A stretch of 64,000 nucleotides of DNA from Castellaniella defragrans_A (GCF_040394755.1 NZ_JBEBRQ010000010.1); one strand, 5' to 3'; numbered from the stretch's first letter, positions 41,674 through 50,979 are shown. A program made the numbers and translations. The notes: generated from the letters alone by a model not told the origin.

Positions 41674-42774
41674 ATGCAGCGTCGCTCATTTCTGAAAAAG
41701 GCCGGTCTCGGCGCGGTGGCCGGCTCGGCGGCCGTCGCGGCCCCGGTATTCGCCCAGGGCACCCCCCAGATCAACTGGAAGATGACCTCGACGTACGGCC
41801 CTTCGCTGCCGCCGTTGTTTTCCACGGCGCAGATGTTCTGCGACATGATCAAAGAGGCCTCGGACGGCAATTTCAATATCCGCCTGTATCCGGCGGGTGA
41901 GTTGGTGCCGGGCTTCGCCGTCCTGGATGCGGTGGGCAACCGGACGGTCGAGTGCGGGCAGACCGCTTCGTACTATTACTATGGCAAGGATCCTTCCTTT
42001 TGCTTTGACACTGCGGTGCCTTTCGGCCTGAACGTGCGCCAGATGTATGCCTGGATGTACGAGGGCGATGGCCTGGCGCTGATGCGCGAGCTGTTCGCGC
42101 CTCACGGGATCATCAATTTCCCGCTGGGCAACACCGGTACGCAGATGGGCGGCTGGTATCGCAAGGAAATCAATTCGGTCGAGGATCTCGAGGGGCTCAA
42201 GATGCGCACCGCCGGATTCGCGGGCGAGGTGCTTGCCCGCATGGGTGTGATTCCCCAGCAGATTCCGCCGGGCGATATTTATCCTTCGCTGGAAAAGGGC
42301 GCGCTCGATGCGGTCGAGTTCGTCGGTCCCGTCGATGATGAAAAGCTCGGTTTTCAAAAGGTCGCCAAGTATTACTACTATCCGGGCTGGTGGGAGGGTT
42401 CGGCGCAGGTGTCGCTGTATGTCAATGACAAGGCGTATGCCGAGCTGCCCAAGGCTTACCAGGCGATGATCGATATGGCATCGCGCGCGGCCGGCAGCAA
42501 GATGGTCGGCGATTATGATGCCCACAATCCGGCCGCCTTGCGCCGTCTGATCGCCAGCGGCGCTGTGCTCAAGAGTTTCCCGCGCGATGTGATGGATGCG
42601 TCTTTCAAGGCGTCCAATGAGGTCTACAAGGAATTCTGCGACAAGAACGCGGGGTTCAAAAAGATTCACGATAATTACATGGCATTCCGCGACAGCATTG
42701 TGCCCTGGTTCCGTGTGGCCGAGGGTTCGTACGACAACTATCTTGGCGCGGCGCTGAGCCAGCAGGCCAAGTAA
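41674..42774 (+). CDS. TRAP transporter solute-binding protein (DctP family), Tat-exported
   Basis: A 366-residue periplasmic binding protein. The twin-arginine signal is QRRSFLKKAGLGAV, cleaved near APVFAQG. DctP features include the conserved Arg in LKMRTAGFAGEVLARMGVIP and ALDAVEFVGPVDDEKLGFQKV. The closest known type is the 2-oxo-acid/lactate binders of the TakP branch. The ligand is uncertain. The membrane subunits DctQ and DctM are not adjacent, so it is an orphan here. AAAAGGAG precedes the ATG and a clear terminator follows. Confidence 0.88.
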   Translation: MQRRSFLKKAGLGAVAGSAAVAAPVFAQGTPQINWKMTSTYGPSLPPLFSTAQMFCDMIKEASDGNFNIRLYPAGELVPGFAVLDAVGNRTVECGQTASYYYYGKDPSFCFDTAVPFGLNVRQMYAWMYEGDGLALMRELFAPHGIINFPLGNTGTQMGGWYRKEINSVEDLEGLKMRTAGFAGEVLARMGVIPQQIPPGDIYPSLEKGALDAVEFVGPVDDEKLGFQKVAKYYYYPGWWEGSAQVSLYVNDKAYAELPKAYQAMIDMASRAAGSKMVGDYDAHNPAALRRLIASGAVLKSFPRDVMDASFKASNEVYKEFCDKNAGFKKIHDNYMAFRDSIVPWFRVAEGSYDNYLGAALSQQAK

Positions 42775-42795
42775 GTCGGCGGCGCTTGCTGCAAA

Positions 42796-42836
42796 CCCCG
42801 GCGATGGCGTTGGCTGTCGCTGGGGTTTTTGTTTTT
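42796..42836 (+). terminator. Intrinsic terminator of the TRAP binding-protein gene
   Basis: The stem CCCCGGCGA (42796-42804) / TCGCTGGGG (42817-42825) has one G-U pair and is followed by TTTTTGTTTTT (42826-42836). The rest of the gap to rplM holds a TAAAAT (near 42857) that may be the rplM -10 box. Confidence 0.85.
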
Positions 42837-43029
42837 GCTTTATTTCCAATCGCTTGCTAAAATTTATGGCTTTTCGCGGTTTGGTGCCTTGGTTTGGCGG
42901 ACGGGATGACCGGATGCCTTTTTGGGGCCCAGGCGGTACGGGATTGCGTACGGACGGGGTTAGAGCGTCCTGGCGGGTCCGTTGCCGATGACGCGGAAAG
43001 TTTTCTCATTTTTTCTCTTAGGAACCATC

Positions 43030-43458
43030 ATGAAGACCTTTGTGGCCAAGCCGCATGAAGTCAAGCGTGACTGGTTTGTGATCGATGCCAAGGGTAAAGT
43101 CCTTGGCCGTGTGGCCAGCGAAGTCGCACGCCGCCTGCGTGGCAAGCACAAACCCGAATTCACGCCTCACGTCGACACCGGCGATTACATCATCGTCATC
43201 AATGCGGCCGACATCGTCGTGACCGGCGCCAAGGCGCAGGACAAACGCTACTATCGCCACTCGACCTATCCGGGCGGCATCACCGAGACCAGCTTCGAGA
43301 AAATGCAGCAGCGTTTTCCGGGCCGCGCGTTGCAAAAGGCCGTCAAGGGCATGCTGCCCAAGGGCCCGCTGGGCTACGCCATGGCCAAGAAGCTCAAGGT
43401 CTATGCCGGCGCCGAGCATCCGCACATCGCGCAGCAGCCGCAATCTCTGGACATCTAA
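43030..43458 (+). CDS. rplM: 50S ribosomal protein L13
   Basis: A 142-residue ribosomal protein: MKTFVAKPHEVKRDWFVIDA, then GKVLGRVASEVARRLRGKHK, GDYIIVINAADIVVTG and AVKGMLPKGPLGYAM. All are classic L13. It heads the rplM-rpsI operon with 12 bp to rpsI. The start is preceded by AGGAACC. Confidence 0.98.
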   Translation: MKTFVAKPHEVKRDWFVIDAKGKVLGRVASEVARRLRGKHKPEFTPHVDTGDYIIVINAADIVVTGAKAQDKRYYRHSTYPGGITETSFEKMQQRFPGRALQKAVKGMLPKGPLGYAMAKKLKVYAGAEHPHIAQQPQSLDI

Positions 43459-43470
43459 GGACGGGCCATC

Positions 43471-43863
43471 ATGATCGGTAATTGGAATTATGGCACCGGC
43501 CGCCGCAAGACCTCGGTGGCGCGTGTGTTCCTCAAAAAGGGCACGGGCAAGATCATCGTCAACGGGCGTCCCGTCGACGAATACTTCGCCCGCGAAACCG
43601 GCCGCATGGTCGTGCGCCAGCCTCTCGAGCTCACCAACCACCTCGAGTCGTTCGACTTTCATGTCAACGTCCACGGCGGCGGCGAGTCCGGCCAGGCCGG
43701 CGCGGTGCGCCACGGCATCACGCGCGCGCTGATCGACTACGACGAAACGCTCAAGCCCTCGCTCAAGCAGGCCGGGCTGGTCACGCGCGATGCGCGCGAG
43801 GTCGAGCGTAAAAAGGTCGGCTTCCACAAGGCCCGCCGTCGCAAGCAGTTCAGCAAGCGCTGA
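43471..43863 (+). CDS. rpsI: 30S ribosomal protein S9
   Basis: A 130-residue protein: YGTGRRKTSVARVFLKKGTG at the N-terminus, GGGESGQAGAVRHGITRAL in the middle, and the basic tail KKVGFHKARRRKQFSKR that reaches the ribosomal P site. Operon partner of rplM, followed by a strong terminator. Confidence 0.98.
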   Translation: MIGNWNYGTGRRKTSVARVFLKKGTGKIIVNGRPVDEYFARETGRMVVRQPLELTNHLESFDFHVNVHGGGESGQAGAVRHGITRALIDYDETLKPSLKQAGLVTRDAREVERKKVGFHKARRRKQFSKR

Positions 43864-43886
43864 TCCGGTTGCGCTTCGCGCCTGTC

Positions 43887-43915
43887 AAAAACCCCGGCCC
43901 GGTGCCGGGGTTTTT
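43887..43915 (+). terminator. Intrinsic terminator of rplM-rpsI
   Basis: CCCCGGC (43892-43898) pairs with GCCGGGG (43904-43910), extended by AAAAA before and TTTTT after. This is a compact rho-independent terminator right after rpsI. Confidence 0.9.
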
Positions 43916-43928
43916 CATGGCGTTTCCA

Positions 43929-43974
43929 GGAATCATCTGAACAGGCCCGGCGCCGGACTTGTTCAGATGGTCCC
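43929..43974. repeat. Palindromic family R2, copy 3
   Basis: Arms GGAATCATCTGAACAGGCCC (43929-43948) and GGACTTGTTCAGATGGTCCC (43955-43974) pair around a GGCGCC loop. Against copy 1, the arms carry matched changes (CTCTGA/TCAGAG versus ATCTGA/TCAGAT), so pairing has been kept. It lies between the rpsI terminator and argC. No clear flanking duplication is seen. Confidence 0.75.
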
Positions 43975-44072
43975 CAGTGCGGGTATATTGTGCATGGGTG
44001 CGCCTTGCCGTGCGCCCGGATGGGGCATCGGGCCTGTGGCCCAATGGACGGTTTTCAGGAATGGAACAGAAT

Positions 44073-45131
44073 ATGAACGCAGCATCACGGATCAAGGTCG
44101 GCATCGTCGGGGGCACGGGATATACCGGTGTCGAGCTGTTGCGCCTGCTCTCGGCTCATCCCCATGCGCAATTGCATGCCATCACCTCGCGCAAAGAGGA
44201 AGGCATGCCGGTCGCCGACATGTTCCCCAACCTGCGCGGTCATGTCGATCTGTGCTTCCAGACGCCCGAGAACGCCGCGCTCGAGCAGTGCGATGTGGTG
44301 TTCTTCGCAACGCCCCACGGTGTGGCGATGGAGCAGGCGCGTCACCTGCTGGAGCACGATGTGCGCGTGATCGACCTGGCTGCCGACTTTCGTCTGCAGG
44401 ACGTCGATACGTTCCAGAAATGGTACAAGATGCCCCATGCCTGCCCGGACATCCTGCACGATGCTGTCTACGGTTTGCCGGAACTCGACCGCGAGGCCAT
44501 TCGCAAGGCGCGGGTGGTGGGCAACCCCGGCTGCTACCCCACCACGGTCCTGCTCGGTCTGGCGCCGGTCCTGCAGGCTGGCAAGCCCCTGATCGACATC
44601 GGCCACGTGATCGCCGACTCCAAGTCGGGCGTTTCGGGGGCGGGTCGCAAGAGCCAGGTCAGCTCGCTGTTTTCCGAGGCCGGCGATAATTTCGCCGCCT
44701 ACGGCGTCGCGGGCCATCGCCATCATCCTGAGATTTCCGAGTGCCTGCAACGCATCGCCGGCGCGCCGGTGGGGCTGGTGTTCGTGCCGCATCTGGTGCC
44801 CATGATCCGTGGCATGTTCTCCACCCTGTACCTGCGTATCCTCCCCGAGGCGATGGATACCGATTTCCAGGCCTTGTACGAGACGCGCTACGCCGACGAG
44901 CCTTTCATCGATGTGATGCCGGCCGGCAGCCTGCCGCAGACCCGTTCGGTGCGGGCCTCGAACATGCTGCGCATCGCCGTGCACCGCCCGGCGAATGGCG
45001 ATCAGTTGGTGGTGCTCGTGGTGCAGGACAACCTCGTCAAGGGCGCGGCGGGGCAGGCCGTGCAGAACATGAATCTCATGTTCGGTCTGCGTGAAACCGC
45101 GGGTCTGACGCAGGTCGCGGTCCTGCCCTAG
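44073..45131 (+). CDS. argC: N-acetyl-gamma-glutamyl-phosphate reductase
   Basis: NADP-dependent third step of arginine synthesis. The 352-residue protein has KVGIVGGTGYTGVELLRLL for dinucleotide binding, the catalytic Cys at about 154 in VGNPGCYPTT, and SGVSGAGRK and HRHHPEI downstream. The upstream ATG at 44061 is in frame, but the family N-terminus fits 44073. It is separate from argJ in this window. Confidence 0.96.
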   Translation: MNAASRIKVGIVGGTGYTGVELLRLLSAHPHAQLHAITSRKEEGMPVADMFPNLRGHVDLCFQTPENAALEQCDVVFFATPHGVAMEQARHLLEHDVRVIDLAADFRLQDVDTFQKWYKMPHACPDILHDAVYGLPELDREAIRKARVVGNPGCYPTTVLLGLAPVLQAGKPLIDIGHVIADSKSGVSGAGRKSQVSSLFSEAGDNFAAYGVAGHRHHPEISECLQRIAGAPVGLVFVPHLVPMIRGMFSTLYLRILPEAMDTDFQALYETRYADEPFIDVMPAGSLPQTRSVRASNMLRIAVHRPANGDQLVVLVVQDNLVKGAAGQAVQNMNLMFGLRETAGLTQVAVLP

Positions 45132-45156
45132 GGCGCTCGCAGGAACGGAGCCGCGC

Positions 45157-45906
45157 ATGAACAGGCAAACGCATGGCTGGCGGGGCGCGATCCAGCGAGG
45201 ACTGGTCATGGCCCTGCTGCTGCTCCTGGCGTTCGTGGCTGGCGCCCTGACCATGCATTTCGGCATGCATGCCAACGAGCAGCAGCAGATTCTCGATTTG
45301 CAGGCGCGCATCGAGACCTTGCGGATGACCGAGGCCGAGACCAATGCGCGCGTGGCGAACCTGCAAGGCCAGCTCGACGTCGAGCTGGCGACCCGGCGCG
45401 CCCTCGAGGATACACTTGCGAGGCAACAGCAGGACCTGGGCCGTACCCGCGACCAGTTGGCCTTCTACGAGCAGTTGATTCCGCCCGGACCCGCGGGCGC
45501 CATCGCGATCCGGGCCTTCGACGTCCGGCGCCAGGGCGATTTCCTGCATTATCGGGTTCTGCTGACTCGCAACACGCCGGGGCAGGAGGCCTTCAGAGGC
45601 CGTATGCGCTTCATGGCCAATGCCGTGGAGGGCGGCAATCCCGTTAAAATCGAATTGTCGGTGGCAACGGAGGCGGCTGCGGCCGCGCCGATGCCGGACA
45701 GCGAGGCCGCGCCTGCCGGCGCCGACTCGCTTGCCCTGGTTTTCGAGCAGTTCCAGCGCAGCACCGGCGTTTTGCAGCTTCCGCCCGGTGTCGTCATTCG
45801 TTCCGTCATCCTCGAAATCCTCGAGAACGGGGTGATCCGCGCCACCCGGGAAACTGCCATTGAGGACGCCGCTCCCGCGGGTGGCGTTCCAGGAGTCACA
45901 CCATGA
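45157..45906 (+). CDS. DUF6776-like single-pass membrane protein with coiled coil
   Basis: A 249-residue protein. It has one N-terminal membrane helix (about 14-36, LVMALLLLLAFVAGALTMHF), a coiled coil (about 40-105, ending LGRTRDQLAFYEQLIP), and a periplasmic beta-rich domain (FDVRRQGDFLHYRVLLTRN, then GVVIRSVILEILENGVIRATRE). Proteins of this kind are found near erpA in related bacteria; function is unknown. Its stop overlaps the erpA start (ATGA). Confidence 0.8.
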   Translation: MNRQTHGWRGAIQRGLVMALLLLLAFVAGALTMHFGMHANEQQQILDLQARIETLRMTEAETNARVANLQGQLDVELATRRALEDTLARQQQDLGRTRDQLAFYEQLIPPGPAGAIAIRAFDVRRQGDFLHYRVLLTRNTPGQEAFRGRMRFMANAVEGGNPVKIELSVATEAAAAAPMPDSEAAPAGADSLALVFEQFQRSTGVLQLPPGVVIRSVILEILENGVIRATRETAIEDAAPAGGVPGVTP

Positions 45907-46268
45907 GTACGATCGAGCACGTCAATTTCGAAGTCCCCCCCGCCCCATTGCTGTTCACCGATGCCGCCGTGTCGAAGGTCCGCGAGCTGCTTGCCGAGGA
46001 GGGCAATCCCGACTTGAAGCTGCGCGTTTTCGTGCAGGGCGGCGGCTGCTCGGGATTTCAGTATGGATTCACCTTCGACGAGGAGGTCAACGACGACGAC
46101 ACCACGATCGAGCGCGAAGGGGTCAAGCTGCTGGTGGACCCCATGAGCTTCCAGTATCTGGTGGGTTCCGAGATCGACTACAAGGACGATCTCGAGGGTT
46201 CGCAGTTCGTCATTCGCAACCCCAACGCCAATACCACCTGCGGCTGCGGGTCGTCGTTCGCGCCCTGA
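45903..46268 (+). CDS. erpA: Iron-sulfur cluster insertion protein ErpA
   Basis: A 121-residue A-type carrier that delivers Fe-S clusters to apoproteins. The three conserved cysteines are seen at about 49 (FVQGGGCSGFQYGF), 113 and 115 (TTCGCGSSF). It is coupled to the preceding gene and converges on anmK. Confidence 0.96.
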   Translation: MSTIEHVNFEVPPAPLLFTDAAVSKVRELLAEEGNPDLKLRVFVQGGGCSGFQYGFTFDEEVNDDDTTIEREGVKLLVDPMSFQYLVGSEIDYKDDLEGSQFVIRNPNANTTCGCGSSFAP

Positions 46269-46316
46269 TTCTGTCGCTGCCGGCTCGCCGGGCGTGGCCG
46301 GCGGTTGACGACGCAT

Positions 46317-47414
46317 TCAAGCAGGATAAAAACACCCCGCCACCGTTGCGTGCCGCGCGCCGGTGACTGCCGGCAGGCAGGCGGCATGGCCGTGAATGTG
46401 GGCATGCGCCAGCCATGCAAAGGCCAGTGCCTCGACAGACTGGACTGGCATGCCGTGTTCGGCGGTTGTCGCCAGGCGGCAGGGCAGGGCTTGCCTCAGG
46501 GCCGCCATGAAGGCGGTATTCAGAGCGCCGCCGCCGCAGGCGAGGACCTCGCGCGTTTCCGGGGCGTGGCTGAGGATGGCCTCGGTGATCGTCTGGACGG
46601 AAAGCTGCAGCAGGGTGGCCTGCACATCGGCAGTCGTCGGTGCGTCGTCTGCCGGCAGCGCCGCCAGGTTTGCGCGCAGCCAGTCGGAGTTGAACAGGTC
46701 GCGGCCCGTCGATTTCGGCGGCGCGAGGTCGAACCAGGGCTCGGCGCGCAGCCGCGCCAGCAGGCCTGCGTGGCAGCGTCCGTTGGCCGCCCATGCCCCA
46801 TCCCGATCATAGGGCTGCCCGAGATGCCGCTGCGCCCAGGCATCCATCAGCATGTTGGCCGGACCCGTATCGAAACCGCGCACCGGCGTTCCCAGGATCG
46901 TGATGTTGGCGATGCCGCCGAGATTGAGGATGACGCGGCCCGGCTGGTTGCCGAACCAGGCGGCGTGAAAGGCCGGCACCAGCGGCGCGCCCTGGCCGCC
47001 CGCGGCGATGTCGCGGCTGCGAAAATCCGCCACCACGGCGATGCCGGCGCGTTCGGCCAGCCGGGCGGGCGCGTTGATCTGCAGTGTGTAGCCTGCTTGC
47101 GGGCAATGGCGGACGGTCTGGCCGTGGGCGCCGATGGCGCGCACTTGCGCGGGCGCGAGGCCGGCCTGGGTCAGTAGCTGCCCGACGGTCTGCGCATAGT
47201 GATCGGCCAGCCCGTTGGCCGCTTGCGCCGCGCGCGCGAGCTCATCCGGGCCGGTGGTATTGAGGGTGAGCAGTTCGCCGCGCAGCGTCGCGGACAATGG
47301 CAGGCTGGCCGCCGCCGCGATCCGGATGGCGCTGCCATCGAATGCGGCGAGGACGCCATCGACGCCATCCGTGCTGGTGCCCGACATCAGGCCGATATAG
47401 TGTTCGACGGGCAT
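46317..47414 (-). CDS. anmK: Anhydro-N-acetylmuramic acid kinase
   Basis: Phosphorylates and opens 1,6-anhydro-MurNAc released by lytic transglycosylases, feeding it to recycling. The 365-residue protein has YIGLMSGTSTDGVDGVLAAF, then IGAHGQTVRH, ILNLGGIANIT, DTGPANMLMD and ACGGGALNTAFM. It follows the M23 peptidase gene by 24 bp on the same strand. Together with Slt and MltD it links cell-wall turnover to recycling. Confidence 0.95.
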   Translation of the reverse strand: MPVEHYIGLMSGTSTDGVDGVLAAFDGSAIRIAAAASLPLSATLRGELLTLNTTGPDELARAAQAANGLADHYAQTVGQLLTQAGLAPAQVRAIGAHGQTVRHCPQAGYTLQINAPARLAERAGIAVVADFRSRDIAAGGQGAPLVPAFHAAWFGNQPGRVILNLGGIANITILGTPVRGFDTGPANMLMDAWAQRHLGQPYDRDGAWAANGRCHAGLLARLRAEPWFDLAPPKSTGRDLFNSDWLRANLAALPADDAPTTADVQATLLQLSVQTITEAILSHAPETREVLACGGGALNTAFMAALRQALPCRLATTAEHGMPVQSVEALAFAWLAHAHIHGHAACLPAVTGARHATVAGCFYPA

Positions 47415-47438
47415 CGCCGGTGTCCTGCCTGGCTGCGA

Positions 47439-48782
47439 CTAGCGCTGTGCGACCTGCCCGACGTTTTGTGCGTCCTGCACCCGCGCCATGAAATCGATGT
47501 GGCTGCGGTACTGGGCCGCTACCGATGCGAACGCCTGGCGGTCGGCAGGCTCGAGCGTGCGCGCCACCGGCAGATCGACTGCCAGCGGGTCCACCGGCTG
47601 GTTGTCGATGCGGAATTCGTAATGCAGGTGCGGGCCGGTGGCCCAGCCCGTGGAGCCGACGTAGCCGATCAATTGGCCTTGCTTGATCTGGTCGCCTTTC
47701 TTGAGGCCCTCGGCGAAGCGGCTCTGGTGCGCGTACAGGGTCGAGTACTTGCCGAAATTCTTGAGGATGATGACATTGCCGTAGCCGTTCTGCTGGCCGA
47801 TGAACTGGACCGTGCCGTCGGCCGTCGCGTGGATCGGCGTGCCGGCGGGCGCGGCATAGTCCACCCCCTTGTGGCCCGCCCAGCGTTTGTGGACGGGGTG
47901 CATGCGCATCCCGAAGCGCGAACTGATGCGGGTGAACTTGATGGCCGTGCGCAGGAAGGCGCCCTTGAGGCTCGCGCCATCGAAATCGTAGTAGCCGCCG
48001 CTGCCCTCCGACGTCTTGAACCAGACGGCGCTGTAGGTCTTGTTGCGGTTGACGAATTCGAGAGCGCGGATGCGGCCCGTGCCGACCTGCACGCCGTCAT
48101 GCATGTAGGCGTCGTATACGATGCGGAAACGGTCGCCTTTGCGTAGATCCTTGAGGAAATCGATCCGGCTGCCGAGGATGTCGACCATGTCCAGGGTGAC
48201 GGCATCCGGGATGCCGGCCGCGTCGGCCGCGCCGAACAGCGAGCTGCTGATGTCGCCCTCGGCGACGCGCAGCTGGGCCTGCGCCGGCATCGAGCGCTCG
48301 GCGGCCTGGAAGCTGCCCTGGCCGTCGGGACGCACCTCGAGCCAGCGCGATACATAGCCGGTTTCGTCCTGTGTGCCGGGCGTGTGGGCATAGCGCAGCC
48401 ACACGAGCGATCCCTGGTCGTCCAGGGCTGCCTGCACCATGCGTCCCGGATAGAGTTTGTAGATCGTGCGCGCGTCCTTGTCATGCACCAGGAAGGTCAG
48501 CAGACCTTTCTCGTCGATGCCCAGCCGCTGCAACAGGGCCGCCACGGTGTCGCCGCGCTGAATGCGGGTCTCGGCGATGAAGGGGGCCTTTTCGTTGCTG
48601 GCGGCGCGCGGATTTTCCAGCGGGTGCAGGTCCAGGGTGCGACGCGCCTCGTAGAGGGGCTCTGGCGGTGCGGTGGGTTTGACGACCGCCAGGGCCGCGG
48701 CGGTGATGAAGATCCCGCCTGCCGCGATCAGCAGGCTTCGGGTGACATGGTTGCGGCGTTGTTGGTGGTTTTCTGTCGTCAT
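47439..48782 (-). CDS. M23-family (LytM) murein peptidase with LysM-like N-terminal region
   Basis: A 447-residue envelope protein with an N-terminal membrane anchor (about 15-34). An OapA/LysM-like region follows (RIQRGDTVAALLQRLGIDEKGLL), then the LytM zinc peptidase domain. Its metal ligands are visible: His and Asp in WAGHKGVDYAAPAG, and the HxH in GPHLHYEF. It resembles MepM and cuts peptide crosslinks. Start 48782 (MTTENHQQRR) is preferred over an upstream in-frame ATG at 48905. It is divergent from tyrS, an arrangement common in proteobacteria alongside anmK. Confidence 0.93.
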   Translation of the reverse strand: MTTENHQQRRNHVTRSLLIAAGGIFITAAALAVVKPTAPPEPLYEARRTLDLHPLENPRAASNEKAPFIAETRIQRGDTVAALLQRLGIDEKGLLTFLVHDKDARTIYKLYPGRMVQAALDDQGSLVWLRYAHTPGTQDETGYVSRWLEVRPDGQGSFQAAERSMPAQAQLRVAEGDISSSLFGAADAAGIPDAVTLDMVDILGSRIDFLKDLRKGDRFRIVYDAYMHDGVQVGTGRIRALEFVNRNKTYSAVWFKTSEGSGGYYDFDGASLKGAFLRTAIKFTRISSRFGMRMHPVHKRWAGHKGVDYAAPAGTPIHATADGTVQFIGQQNGYGNVIILKNFGKYSTLYAHQSRFAEGLKKGDQIKQGQLIGYVGSTGWATGPHLHYEFRIDNQPVDPLAVDLPVARTLEPADRQAFASVAAQYRSHIDFMARVQDAQNVGQVAQR

Positions 48783-48972
48783 GGACCGAGGATCGATAAG
48801 CTGGGCCGCGTCCATCCGGGGCGTGGGCCGGGGCCTCTGATAATATGTGGCCCCAGACCGCCCCCGGTCGGGCGTCGAATTGTTGTACAAAAGCTGCGAT
48901 GGCACGTTATGCTAGCGCATCGACCGTGATTTTTCGAGTGATTTTTTTATTTTGCCACTAAAAACGGATATC

Positions 48973-50199
48973 ATGTCGCCCCCTTCCCCCGCTGCCGACC
49001 CCCGGATCGATGCCGACCTGCGCGTCGTCCAGCGGGGATGCGACGAATTGCTCGTCGTTTCCGAATTCGCCGACAAGCTCGCGCGCAGCCGCGCGACGGG
49101 GGTGCCGCTGCGCATCAAGCTCGGCCTGGACCCGACGGCGCCCGACATCCATCTGGGCCATACCGTGGTGCTCAACAAGATGCGCCAGCTTCAGGACCTG
49201 GGTCATACCGTGATCTTCCTGATCGGGGATTTCACCGCGCTGATCGGTGACCCCAGTGGCCGCAACGCCACTCGTCCCCCACTCACGCCTGAGCAGATCC
49301 AGGAAAACGCCAAGACCTATTACGCCCAGGCCAGCCTGGTGCTGGACCCGGCGCGCACCGAGATTCGCTACAACTCGGAATGGTGCGACAAGCTCGGTGC
49401 CCGGGGGCTGATCCAGCTCGCCTCGCGCTATACCGTGGCGCGCATGATGGAGCGCGACGATTTCACCAAGCGCTACAAGAGCGGAATTCCGATCTCGGTG
49501 CACGAGTTCCTCTATCCGCTGTTGCAGGGTTATGACTCGGTGGCCCTGCGCGCCGATCTCGAACTCGGCGGCACCGACCAGAAATTCAATCTCCTCGTCG
49601 GGCGCGAACTGCAAAAGGAATACGGCGGCGAGCCGCAGTGCGTCCTCACCATGCCGCTGCTCGAGGGCACCGATGGCGTCGAAAAGATGTCCAAGTCCAA
49701 GGGCAACTACATCGGTATCACCGAGTCCCCCGATTCCATGTTCGGCAAGCTCATGTCGATTTCCGACACGCTGATGTGGCGCTACTACGAGCTGCTGTCC
49801 TTCCGCTCGATCGAGGACATCGCCGCCTTGCAGGCCGAGATCGCCGCCGGCCGCAATCCGCGCGACGCCAAGGTGATGCTGGCGCAAGAGCTGGTCGGGC
49901 GCTTCCACAATGCCCGTGAGGCCGAGCTGGCCCTCGAACGCTTCAACGCCCAGTTCCGCGATGGCGCCATCCCTGAAAACCTGCCCGAGATCACCGTGGG
50001 CGCCGCGCCCATGGGCATCCTCAAGGTGCTGCGCGAGACCGGTCTGGCCGCCTCGGCTTCCGAGGCCCAGCGCAATATCGAGCAGGGCGGGGTGCGGATC
50101 GACGGCGACCGGATTTCCGACAAATCCCTGCAATTGCCGTCAGGGGTTTATGTGATGCAGGTGGGCAAGCGCAAGTTCGCGCGGGTGATCCTCACCTGA
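48973..50199 (+). CDS. tyrS: Tyrosyl-tRNA synthetase
   Basis: A 408-residue class I synthetase. RIKLGLDPTAPDIHLGHTVV has the HIGH-type motif, DLELGGTDQKFNLLVGRELQ binds tyrosine, and KMSKSKGNYIG is the KMSKS loop. A C-terminal S4 RNA-binding domain (ASEAQRNIEQGGVRIDGDRI) completes it. An in-frame TTG at 48952 could extend it by seven codons, but ATG 48973 is preferred. Confidence 0.97.
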   Translation: MSPPSPAADPRIDADLRVVQRGCDELLVVSEFADKLARSRATGVPLRIKLGLDPTAPDIHLGHTVVLNKMRQLQDLGHTVIFLIGDFTALIGDPSGRNATRPPLTPEQIQENAKTYYAQASLVLDPARTEIRYNSEWCDKLGARGLIQLASRYTVARMMERDDFTKRYKSGIPISVHEFLYPLLQGYDSVALRADLELGGTDQKFNLLVGRELQKEYGGEPQCVLTMPLLEGTDGVEKMSKSKGNYIGITESPDSMFGKLMSISDTLMWRYYELLSFRSIEDIAALQAEIAAGRNPRDAKVMLAQELVGRFHNAREAELALERFNAQFRDGAIPENLPEITVGAAPMGILKVLRETGLAASASEAQRNIEQGGVRIDGDRISDKSLQLPSGVYVMQVGKRKFARVILT

Positions 50200-50229
50200 A
50201 ATGTCCGCCATCGAACCGTGGGAGGTTTC

Positions 50230-50862
50230 ATGAAACTGCACAGCAATTCCTTTCCCGACCAAGGTGTGATTCCGGAACACAATGCGTTCGGGCGGATCGA
50301 TCCCGGGGCCCACGTGACGCTGGCGGGCAACGTCAACCCCCATCTGGCCTGGTCCGAGGTGCCCGACGGCGTCCGGTCGTTCGCCGTGGTGTGCTGCGAC
50401 CCCGATGTTCCCAGCCAGCCCGACGACGTCAACCAAGAGGGCCGCGAAGTCCCGGCCGATCTGCCGCGGGTGGACTTCTACCATTGGGTGCTGGTTGATG
50501 TCGCCGCCGACAGGCGCGAAATCCGTGCGGGCGACTACTCCAGCGGCATCACGCCGCGCGGCAAGGCCGGCCCGCTGGCGCTGGACGGCACCCGCCAGGG
50601 CGTCAATGACTATACCCAGTGGTTTGCGGCCGACCGCGACATGAGTGGCGATTACTTCGGCTACGATGGGCCCTGCCCGCCCTGGAACGATGCCCTCGTG
50701 CATCGCTATGTGTTCACGGTCTATGCGCTGGATGTGGATGAGCTCGATGTCCAGGGGCGTTTCACGGGCCCGCAGGCGCTCGAGGCGATGCGCGGCCATA
50801 TTCTCGCCCAGGCGTCCATCACCGGCACCTATACTCTCAATCCCCGGTTGCACGCGCTGTAG
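50230..50862 (+). CDS. YbhB/YbcL-type PEBP-like protein
   Basis: A 210-residue protein of the phosphatidylethanolamine-binding family: NVNPHLAWSEVPDGVRSFAV, then CCDPDVPS, DFYHWVLVDV, and YDGPCPPWNDALVHRYVFTVYAL. This gives the conserved DPD and GPxPP-H ligand-pocket motifs. Bacterial members have no firm function and no signal peptide is seen. GGAGG lies 4 bases before the ATG. A GC-rich palindrome follows. Confidence 0.9.
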   Translation: MKLHSNSFPDQGVIPEHNAFGRIDPGAHVTLAGNVNPHLAWSEVPDGVRSFAVVCCDPDVPSQPDDVNQEGREVPADLPRVDFYHWVLVDVAADRREIRAGDYSSGITPRGKAGPLALDGTRQGVNDYTQWFAADRDMSGDYFGYDGPCPPWNDALVHRYVFTVYALDVDELDVQGRFTGPQALEAMRGHILAQASITGTYTLNPRLHAL

Positions 50863-50884
50863 CCGGGCGGATTCCCATGCATGG

Positions 50885-50904
50885 GCCGGCGCCCGGGCGC
50901 CGGC
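50885..50904. repeat. Perfect 20-bp GC palindrome before glyA
   Basis: GCCGGCGCCCGGGCGCCGGC is a perfect palindrome, 22 bp after the PEBP stop. Its arms equal the stem arms of repeat family R1 (GCCGGCGCCC/GGGCGCCGGC) but the other R1 flanks are missing. It could stop the upstream transcript. The glyA -10 (TAAAAT near 50935) follows. Confidence 0.7.
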
Positions 50905-50979
50905 TGGCGGGGTACGGCGCCGGGGGTTCACGGTAAAATAGCCCATTCGATCGCCCGCCCATTTCACCTAGGAACCTTC

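Noticed and set aside
48952..48972. Upstream TTG start for tyrS
   Set aside because: Seven extra codons with no ribosome site; the ATG at 48973 fits the family N-terminus.
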